Shown here: positions 38,284 through 45,087 of the stretch, one piece after another | How the letters are laid out: the number at the start of each line of letters is the position of its first letter | Numbering within the stretch: the first letter of the stretch is position 1 | DNA from: a bacterium | Lineage (GTDB): Bacteria > Patescibacteriota > Minisyncoccia > Minisyncoccales > UBA10102 | Assembly: GCA_030647485.1 (NCBI GenBank) | Contig: JAUSJT010000004.1 | Location: 1-45,087, forward strand | DNA: 45,087 bases | Direction: 5' to 3' | Position numbers and translations under genes: made by a program | Notes under the pieces: generated by a model | The model's input: the letters and a program-made list of their open reading frames with translations, nothing else | The model's database searches: none | Told to the model about the DNA's origin: nothing

Positions 38284-39618
38284 TCACGAGGATTTAAGTG
38301 CGTCAACCTTTCTAAGTTTCCTGTGATAGGTGACGGCAAAGCGATGGGCTTCGTCGCGCACGTGCAAAAGGAGGTTAGAAACCTCCTGGGGAAGGTTTCG
38401 GAGCAAGACCGGGTCTGCTTTCCCTGGAGAAAAGAGCTCATTATTCCGTTTTGCCAAAGCAACAACCTTAATTTTTTGCAACTTAATCTCATTAAGGTGT
38501 GGATAACTTAATTCCATTAAGTTTGAAATGGCTTTGAGGGCAGAAGAAAGCTGGCCTTTTCCTCCGTCAATGAGCATAAGATCGGGGTAGGGCCATTCCG
38601 TGTGTTTGAGGCGTCGGGAGATGAGCTCTTGCATCATGGCAAAATCATTCGGTTTGCCAGTGATATGGATCTTGAATTTTCGGTACCATTCTTTTGCGGG
38701 TTTTCCTTTTAGAAAGGTTACCATAGATCCCGTAGACTGTTTGCCCTGGATGTTGGATATGTCATACGCTTCTATTCTCGTATACCCTGACCAGGGTTTT
38801 GGGAGAGGAACATCCTGTGAGGGTTGCCAGCGCACTGCGTGAGATAGCACATTCTCTAAGGAGAAAATCTGGTCTCGCAATACTGCTGCTTTTTCAAAGT
38901 CTTGTTCTTTGCTTGCTTGCGCCATTGATTTCTTAAGGTTTTTGAGAACAGAGGTTCTACCTCCCCTAAGAACTGCAGCAAGGTTCTTAATATTCTGTTT
39001 GTATTCTTTTGGGTTAGGATTGGGCCCTGGGCACAGATCAATATGGCAATAAGGACAAGGGAGTATGGGATGTTTCTTTGCGGTGTAGTAAGGGAATGCC
39101 CGTCTCAAAAGGCGCAAGACCTGTTTGATTGCCTTTCCCTCAACGAAAGGCCCGATGTAGTTAAAATTCAAGTTAGTGTCCAAGCGGCTAGTGCCTAAGC
39201 TAGTGCCTAAGCGAGGCTTAGGCATTCCTAAGCCTCGCTTAGGCAGAAATCGCTTAGGCAGAAAGGGTTGATGGGTTAGAAATACTCGAGGGAATTTCTC
39301 TTTTGTGATGGCGACATAGAAATACTTCTTGTCGTCCTTCCACATAACGTTGTACTTTGGCTGGTGTGATTTTATAAGTTGGGATTCAAGTAATAGAGCG
39401 TCAATTTCAGATTGAGTTTCAAAGTATCCTACTCTGGTTACTTGGGATATGAAAAGATTGTCTCGGTATGAGGCTTTGGCAAAGTGGTTTTTTACGCGGT
39501 CTCGCAGGTTTGCAGCCTTTCCGATATACAAGATTTCTTTTCCTCCCAAGAAAGTATATACTCCCGCAGTTTTTGGGATTGGGTTGATGTTTTTTTTGGC
39601 GATATACCTGAATTTCAT
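38284..39618 (-). CDS. uvrC: Excinuclease ABC subunit C (short; lacks a recognisable C-terminal (HhH)2)
   Basis: N-terminal GIY-YIG 'KTAGVYTFLGGKEILYIGKAANLRDRVKNHF'; UVR-like 'MAQASKEQDFEKAAVLRDQI'; 'IEAYDISNIQGKQSTGSMV'; ends at 'RDEAHRFAVTYHRKLRKVDALKSS'. Confidence 0.93.
   Translation of the reverse strand: MKFRYIAKKNINPIPKTAGVYTFLGGKEILYIGKAANLRDRVKNHFAKASYRDNLFISQVTRVGYFETQSEIDALLLESQLIKSHQPKYNVMWKDDKKYFYVAITKEKFPRVFLTHQPFLPKRFLPKRGLGMPKPRLGTSLGTSRLDTNLNFNYIGPFVEGKAIKQVLRLLRRAFPYYTAKKHPILPCPYCHIDLCPGPNPNPKEYKQNIKNLAAVLRGGRTSVLKNLKKSMAQASKEQDFEKAAVLRDQIFSLENVLSHAVRWQPSQDVPLPKPWSGYTRIEAYDISNIQGKQSTGSMVTFLKGKPAKEWYRKFKIHITGKPNDFAMMQELISRRLKHTEWPYPDLMLIDGGKGQLSSALKAISNLMELSYPHLNEIKLQKIKVVALAKRNNELFSPGKADPVLLRNLPQEVSNLLLHVRDEAHRFAVTYHRKLRKVDALKSS
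38482..38521. repeat. Paired-hairpin repeat (15-10-15 family) inside uvrC coding sequence
   Basis: CTTAATCTCATTAAG-GTGTGGATAA-CTTAATTCCATTAAG; contains exact TGTGGATAA. Confidence 0.8.
39204..39245. repeat. 19-bp perfect inverted repeat inside uvrC
   Basis: TGCCTAAGCGAGGCTTAGG-CATT-CCTAAGCCTCGCTTAGGCA. Confidence 0.85.
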
Positions 39619-39664
39619 AGTGCCATTATAACAAATTTATTTACGTCAAGAAGTCGTGAGGGAA

Positions 39665-39975
39665 TAAAAAGCACCTACTGAGACAATGTCTGTCTGAGAC
39701 AATGTCTGTTCGGTGCGAAAATGAGTGCAGAGAGGGAGATGGGAGCGGGGTTGCCTTAAGGAGGTTATCGGCTCCTCTGCTCTGTGCTTTTTTTAGGTAA
39801 GCACGGTATGGCCTTTTGCACGGAGCCAATTGTCGTCCAAACAAAGCGTCTGAAGGCTTGAATCGACTGGTACTGGCGCGGTGTTCCTCTTTTTGCGCTG
39901 GCCTTCGCCCTAAAAGAGGAGTGGTGCCGCACGGTTCCGAGGTCATCTCATCTCCCCCTCTCATAATAACAAAGA
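39665..39975 (-). ncRNA. Candidate structured non-coding RNA of unknown class
   Basis: uvrC-uvrA intergenic. Long-range 5'/3' pairing GAGAGGGGGAGATG (39949-39962) with CATCTCCCTCTC (39730-39741, both read on the minus strand). Internal stems. Minus-strand TTGTAC-N17-TAATAT upstream and GCACC...GGTGC-TTTTT at the 3' end. Confidence 0.35.
39671..39716 (-). terminator. Terminator-like hairpin containing a tandem 16-bp duplication
   Basis: GCACC...GGTGC followed on the minus strand by TTTTTA; loop holds 2x CTGAGACAATGTCTGT (39678-39693, 39694-39709). Confidence 0.5.
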
Positions 39976-40025
39976 ACAGCTTATATTATCTTTACACCCT
40001 AATTCGTACAATACAATAGCTAGCC

Positions 40026-40054
40026 TTGATTTCTTTTATGTTTGAATGTATACT
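40026..40054 (+). promoter_or_regulatory. uvrA promoter
   Basis: TTGATT-N17-TATACT; -10 ends 9 nt before ATG. Confidence 0.65.
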
Positions 40055-40063
40055 AACGTCCTA

Positions 40064-42874
40064 ATGAAGACTAGGGACTCTATTAAAATCCGGGGAGCGA
40101 GAGTGCACAATTTAAAGAATATCAATGTTGATATTCCCAAGAATAAACTTGTGGTTATAACCGGGCTTTCGGGTTCTGGCAAAAGTTCTCTTGCATTTGA
40201 CACTTTGTATGCAGAAGGGCAGAGGAGATATGTAGAGAGTTTGTCTGCGTATGCCCGCCAGTTCTTGGGGGTTATGGATAAGCCGGATGTAGACAGTATT
40301 GAGGGTATTTCCCCTGCCATTGCCATTGACCAAAGAAAGGGATCACATAATCCAAGGTCCACGGTAGGGACCATTACGGAGGTATATGATTATCTCCGTT
40401 TATTGTTTTCCAGGATAGGAATTCCTCATTGCCCCAAGTGCAAGCGGGTGGTAAAACGCCAGAGCCCCAGTCAAATTGCCTTGCAGGTTGCCAGTTTGTC
40501 TCCTGGTTCTGAAGTTATGATTTTAGGTCCCGTAATCCGAGACAAAAAAGGAGAGCATCGGGGCATTCTGGAAGAAATACAGAAGGGAGGGTTCGTGAGG
40601 GTGCGTGTTGACGGTATTGTGTACCGCATAGAGGAAGCGTTGCAAAAAGAGCTAGACCGCAAGAAGAAGCACTCTATAGAAGTAGTGGTGGACCGTATTG
40701 TTGCGGGCACTGACTTGGACCGTCCTCGTTTGGTGGATTCTCTTGAGACCGCGCTCAAGCTTGGAAAGGGCATTGCGATTGTTGCCCGAATCGGAAAGTC
40801 AGATACAGTGTTCTCCGAGCACTTTGCATGCGAAAATTGCCACATCAGTTTACCTGACATTGAGCCTCGTCTGTTTTCTTTTAATTCTCCTTTTGGGGCG
40901 TGTTCTGCGTGCCAGGGGTTGGGAGCTAAGCTTCAGGTTGACCCTGCGTTGGTTATTCCAAACCCCCGTCTTTCTCTCGCAGAAGGCGCTGTGTTCCCTT
41001 GGGCGCATGCGTCTCATAAGATAGGAAGACAGGGGTTCTTTTGGTGGAAGCTGGAAGAAGTTGCAAAAAAGTACGGGTTTTCTCTAGATACTCCGGTGCA
41101 AGATTTATCAAAAAAATCCATTGACTTGGTACTCTATGGAGATAAAGGGTTTTCCGCCGAAGGCGGACCAGCCTCTGGCTGGGAAGGAGTGATTCCATGG
41201 TTGGAGCGTAGATACCATGAAACAGATTCTGACTGGGCCAGAGAAGAGATTGAACAGTACATGATAGAGAAGGTCTGCGAAGAATGCCGAGGCAAGAGAT
41301 TGAAGCCCGAAGTGCTGGCTGTGTTGGTGGGAGAGAAATCCATTGATGATATTGTGAGCATGCAGGTTAACGACCTTCAGAAATTCTTTAGGACTCTCAA
41401 GCTTTCAGAGCACGATAGAAAGATTGCGTCCCTCATTATTAAAGAGATCCTTAACCGTGTACAGTTTTTGGTTGACGTGGGCTTGGAGTACTTAACTTTG
41501 GGAAGAAAAGCAGGAACCTTGTCTGGGGGAGAAGAGCAAAGAATACGGCTGGCTACTCAAATAGGGTCAAAGCTTACCGGGGTGCTCTACATATTGGATG
41601 AGCCTTCTGTTGGTTTGCATGCAAGAGATCAGCATCGCTTAATAGCAACGCTTCATGAGTTGAGGGAATTGGGAAACACCATTGTGGTGGTGGAGCACGA
41701 TCCCCAAACCATACTTGCCGCAGACTGGGTCATAGACATAGGCCCTGGGGCAGGCAAGCAAGGGGGCAAGGTTATGTTCCAGGGAACTCCCAAAGCGTTA
41801 TTGAAATCAGCCACTCTTACTGGGGAATATCTTTCTGGCAGAAAGAGCATAGATATGAAGGGGTCTGCTCCTGCGGCAAAGCAGAGGTACCTGGTTGTGA
41901 AAGGAGCTAAGGAACATAATCTAAAAGATATTGACGTAAAGATTCCTCTAGAGAAGCTAGTATGCGTCACTGGAGTTTCAGGGTCTGGGAAAAGTTCTTT
42001 AGTAAACGACATCCTCGCAAAGGCGTTGCTTAAACATTTCTTTCACGCAAAAGATGAGCCAGGAACATATGACAAGATTGAAGGGCTTGAGCTTTTGAAT
42101 AAGGCAGTGGTGGTGGATCAGTCTCCCATTGGAAGAACACCCAGGTCTAATCCTGCCACATATACAGGAGCTTTCTCTGCTATTCGGGATTTATTCAGCT
42201 CTACCAAGGAGGCAAAGATACGGGGGTATGCTCCAGGCCGTTTCTCTTTCAATGTAAAGGGAGGAAGATGCGAGGTGTGCGAAGGCCAAGGGTTAAAGAA
42301 AATTGAGATGTATTTTCTTCCTGACGTGTATGTGGAATGTGAGGAATGTCAGGGGCAAAGGTATATGAAAGAGGTTTTGGAAGTGGATTATAGGGGGAAG
42401 AGTATTGCGCAGGTGCTCGGCCTTTCCGTGGAAGAGGCGTTAGAGTTCTTCAAGAATATTCCTTCTTTGGTGCAGAAATTTCAGACCCTCAAGGATGTGG
42501 GCTTGGGATATGTGCAGGTGGGGCAGTCAGCTCCTTCTTTGTCTGGGGGAGAAGCGCAGAGGGTAAAACTTGCGACAGAACTTTCCAAGAAGTCCACAGG
42601 CAAAACCATCTATATATTAGACGAGCCAACAACTGGGCTGCATTTTGAAGATATAAAAAAACTATTGTATGTTCTGCGGGAGCTGGTAAAGAAAGGTAAT
42701 ACAGTTATAGTTGTTGAACACAATTTGGACATTGTACGAAATTCAGACTGGGTAATAGATCTGGGTCCCGAAGGAGGAGAGAGGGGAGGAGAGATTGTTG
42801 CAGAGGGGATTCCAGAAGATATTGCAAAGGTAAAGAAAAGCTACACTGGGCAATACTTAAAGATGATCGTTTAG
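40064..42874 (+). CDS. uvrA: Excinuclease ABC subunit A
   Basis: GLSGSGKSSLAFDTLYAEGQRRYVESLSAYARQFLG; Zn motifs CPKC...C, CEVCEGQG; LSGGEAQRVKLATELSK. Confidence 0.99.
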   Translation: MKTRDSIKIRGARVHNLKNINVDIPKNKLVVITGLSGSGKSSLAFDTLYAEGQRRYVESLSAYARQFLGVMDKPDVDSIEGISPAIAIDQRKGSHNPRSTVGTITEVYDYLRLLFSRIGIPHCPKCKRVVKRQSPSQIALQVASLSPGSEVMILGPVIRDKKGEHRGILEEIQKGGFVRVRVDGIVYRIEEALQKELDRKKKHSIEVVVDRIVAGTDLDRPRLVDSLETALKLGKGIAIVARIGKSDTVFSEHFACENCHISLPDIEPRLFSFNSPFGACSACQGLGAKLQVDPALVIPNPRLSLAEGAVFPWAHASHKIGRQGFFWWKLEEVAKKYGFSLDTPVQDLSKKSIDLVLYGDKGFSAEGGPASGWEGVIPWLERRYHETDSDWAREEIEQYMIEKVCEECRGKRLKPEVLAVLVGEKSIDDIVSMQVNDLQKFFRTLKLSEHDRKIASLIIKEILNRVQFLVDVGLEYLTLGRKAGTLSGGEEQRIRLATQIGSKLTGVLYILDEPSVGLHARDQHRLIATLHELRELGNTIVVVEHDPQTILAADWVIDIGPGAGKQGGKVMFQGTPKALLKSATLTGEYLSGRKSIDMKGSAPAAKQRYLVVKGAKEHNLKDIDVKIPLEKLVCVTGVSGSGKSSLVNDILAKALLKHFFHAKDEPGTYDKIEGLELLNKAVVVDQSPIGRTPRSNPATYTGAFSAIRDLFSSTKEAKIRGYAPGRFSFNVKGGRCEVCEGQGLKKIEMYFLPDVYVECEECQGQRYMKEVLEVDYRGKSIAQVLGLSVEEALEFFKNIPSLVQKFQTLKDVGLGYVQVGQSAPSLSGGEAQRVKLATELSKKSTGKTIYILDEPTTGLHFEDIKKLLYVLRELVKKGNTVIVVEHNLDIVRNSDWVIDLGPEGGERGGEIVAEGIPEDIAKVKKSYTGQYLKMIV

Positions 42875-42884
42875 ATATAAAATT

Positions 42885-42918
42885 AAAGACCCCCATCAGT
42901 TTCTGATAGGGGTCTTTT
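42885..42918. terminator. Terminator hairpin between uvrA and the HD gene
   Basis: AAAGACCCCCATCAG-TTT-CTGATAGGGGTCTTTT. Confidence 0.75.
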
Positions 42919-42958
42919 GGTCTCCCCATTTTGAAATATGTGGTATAATGCAAAAAAC

Positions 42959-43633
42959 ATGAAAGAGATTACTCTTCAAGATGTAAAAAAGAATCCTCAC
43001 GTCCTCGCTTTTATTTCAGAGACCGAAAAGTCGCTTAAGGAGCTGAAATATACGAATCACGGCCTTTCTCACGCAAATTTGGTTGCAGACCGCGCCAGGA
43101 CAATTGCAAAAGAAGTTGGGTTAAAACAAAGAGATCAGGAGCTCGCGGCAATTGCAGGATTCTGCCACGACATGGGGAATTTTATCGGCCGTACACAGCA
43201 TCATTACTGGGGATCCTTACTATTTTTGCAGGTCTTTCAGAATATAATGATACCAGAAGAAATCGCAATGGTATCTCAGGCAATTGCAAATCATGACAAG
43301 GCAGAACACGAAATGCATTTTGTGAATAAAATTTCTGCGGTGGTAGTGCTTGCAGATAAATCCGACGTGCGAAGATCGCGCGTGGAACCTCAGCTCATAA
43401 AAACAATTAATACAGACATTTACCAAAGAGTGAATTACGGGGCGACGTTTTCAAAACTCGGTCTTGAAAAGAAAAAGAAGCGCGTGGTCCTGGAGCTTAC
43501 AATTGATACAGATTTTGTTCCTGTGATTGAGTATTTTGAGATTTTTATAGATCGCATGTCTTACTGTCGTCAGGCGGCAGAATACCTTGGGTGGAAATTT
43601 GGCCTTGTCATTAACAAGTTCAAACTTCTCTAA
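42959..43633 (+). CDS. HD-domain phosphohydrolase-like protein
   Basis: 'NHGLSHANLVADRARTIAKEVG...AAIAGFCHDMGNFIGRTQHHYWG...ANHDKAEHEM' HD-like metal ligands. Confidence 0.8.
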   Translation: MKEITLQDVKKNPHVLAFISETEKSLKELKYTNHGLSHANLVADRARTIAKEVGLKQRDQELAAIAGFCHDMGNFIGRTQHHYWGSLLFLQVFQNIMIPEEIAMVSQAIANHDKAEHEMHFVNKISAVVVLADKSDVRRSRVEPQLIKTINTDIYQRVNYGATFSKLGLEKKKKRVVLELTIDTDFVPVIEYFEIFIDRMSYCRQAAEYLGWKFGLVINKFKLL

Positions 43634-43639
43634 CGGGGC

Positions 43640-43668
43640 TTGACAAAATTGTTTTTGTTCTCTATAAA
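43640..43668 (+). promoter_or_regulatory. Strong sigma70-type promoter
   Basis: TTGACA (43640-43645), 17 bp, TATAAA (43663-43668). Confidence 0.75.
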
Positions 43669-43703
43669 AGAAGTAGTTTAGCTCTTTAGGGGGGGGTATT
43701 CAT

Positions 43704-44117
43704 ATGGCAATAGCGCAAGTGAAGCGTGTGCTCGGTTGGTTTATGAGCGTTCAATACACTCATACCCGAATTGGCATTCTATGCCCAGTGTTTCGATGGG
43801 CTTATGGAATAAAGGACGGGATAGGTGGTGGAACGTTATACACCAGTCCCATTCACGGAACCCTGGTGTTTCAAGTTGCGAGGGAAGATGAAGAGGATGC
43901 CTTGGCATTTCTATCTGTAGACGCGGCCCTTCGAGCAATCGCTACGTATGGGTGGGGAGAGCCGCCCCATATCAGAGATGTCTTCACAGATGTTACTGGC
44001 GCCCATGAAAAATTCCTGGATATACGGGAAAACAGAGAAGGAATCACGGAAATTTTCACTGCCCTTACGGAAAAGTGGAAAACGCTCGTGCGCAATGAAC
44101 AAGCCTTGGCCATCTAA
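43704..44117 (+). CDS. Hypothetical protein
   Basis: 137-aa ORF with its own promoter, G-rich SD-like tract and downstream terminator; no recognised family. Confidence 0.65.
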   Translation: MAIAQVKRVLGWFMSVQYTHTRIGILCPVFRWAYGIKDGIGGGTLYTSPIHGTLVFQVAREDEEDALAFLSVDAALRAIATYGWGEPPHIRDVFTDVTGAHEKFLDIRENREGITEIFTALTEKWKTLVRNEQALAI

Positions 44118-44136
44118 TTTTCTTCTTTGGTCCGGC

Positions 44137-44168
44137 GAAGCCTTCTCGATTGAGAAGGCTTCTTTTTT
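44137..44168 (+). terminator. Rho-independent terminator
   Basis: GAAGCCTTCTC-GATT-GAGAAGGCTTC-TTTTTT. Confidence 0.9.
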
Positions 44169-44175
44169 GCCCTAG

Positions 44176-44204
44176 TTGACATTTTTTTCGTTGTCAGGTA
44201 GAGT
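44176..44204 (+). promoter_or_regulatory. groES promoter
   Basis: TTGACA-N17-TAGAGT. Confidence 0.7.
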
Positions 44205-44215
44205 ACAGACAATAA

Positions 44216-44242
44216 TTAGCACTCAAAGGTCTAGTCTGCTAA
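44216..44242 (+). promoter_or_regulatory. CIRCE-like (HrcA) operator
   Basis: TTAGCACTC-N9-GTCTGCTAA; consensus TTAGCACTC-N9-GAGTGCTAA, 2 mismatches in the right arm. Confidence 0.75.
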
Positions 44243-44275
44243 ACTTAAATATTATCATTATTACATTATACTCGT

Positions 44276-44578
44276 ATGAGAATACAGCCATTATCAGATC
44301 ACGTGTTGATTGAGCCTCTGAAACAAGAGGAGAAAACAAAGTCGGGCATATTGTTGCCAGATACCGCAGAAAAGGAAAAGCCAGAACAAGGCAAGATTAT
44401 TGCAGTGGGCCCCGGTAAGAAAACAGAAGACGGCAAGCTCATCCCTATGGAAGTAAAAGAGGGGGATGTTGTGTTGTTTACAAAATACGGCCCCAATGAA
44501 GTTAAGATTGAGATTAATGGGCAAGAGAAGGAATATCTCATTGCAAGAGAAGAAGATATTTTAGCAATTATTCAATAG
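44276..44578 (+). CDS. groES: Co-chaperonin GroES
   Basis: IQPLSDHVLIEPLKQEEKTKSGILLPDTAEKEKPEQGKIIAVGPGK...DVVLFTKYGPNEVKI. Confidence 0.97.
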   Translation: MRIQPLSDHVLIEPLKQEEKTKSGILLPDTAEKEKPEQGKIIAVGPGKKTEDGKLIPMEVKEGDVVLFTKYGPNEVKIEINGQEKEYLIAREEDILAIIQ

Positions 44579-44582
44579 CTTC

Positions 44583-45087
<505 letters not shown>

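Noticed and set aside
39641-39964. 107-aa minus-strand ORF in the uvrC-uvrA gap
   Set aside because: Low-complexity, Arg/Ser/Pro-rich composition with no recognisable family; the structured-RNA or repeat explanation fits better, though a small protein cannot be excluded.
39665-39975. Assignment of the intergenic structure to RNase P RNA, tmRNA, SRP RNA or 6S RNA
   Set aside because: Could not find the RNase P P4 core (GAGGAAAGTCC/ACAGAA), a tmRNA tag ORF with a tRNA-like end, or the SRP GGAA-loop motif.

Overview
The window looks like a chromosomal segment from a Patescibacteria/CPR (Parcubacteria-like) genome. This is an inference from gene content and style; there is no 16S rRNA here. Recognisable genes: a 5'-truncated giant repetitive surface protein, LamG proteins, a competence cluster (comF-dprA-comM-yraN), two tandem O-antigen-ligase/TPR membrane proteins, rpoB-rpoC, ftsK, recA, rpsR-ssb-rpsF, a phosphohexomutase, hicBA, trpS, RNase J, tRNA-Leu(CAG), a peptide-binding protein, secG, uvrC, uvrA, groES and the start of groEL. 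The most interesting signals are non-genic. (1) A dispersed 40-bp repeat family has a strict 15-10-15 layout: two short hairpins around a DnaA-box-like spacer, consensus TTATCCACAC. It occurs at five loci, one of them inside the uvrC reading frame. (2) Short palindromes sit in frame in at least six conserved genes (comF, dprA, rpoC, rpsF, uvrC, uvrA). (3) HUH/Y1 REP-associated transposases lie next to cognate palindromes, including an ~808-bp unit bounded by 29/31-bp hairpins. (4) A solo GIY-YIG ORF is bounded by inverted, hairpin-forming ends and follows an orphan signal anchor. (5) The uvrC-uvrA intergenic region holds a possible ~310-nt structured RNA of unknown class. (6) At least six -10 boxes lie 6-9 nt upstream of start codons, suggesting leaderless mRNAs. 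All family calls come from reading motifs; no database searches were run.
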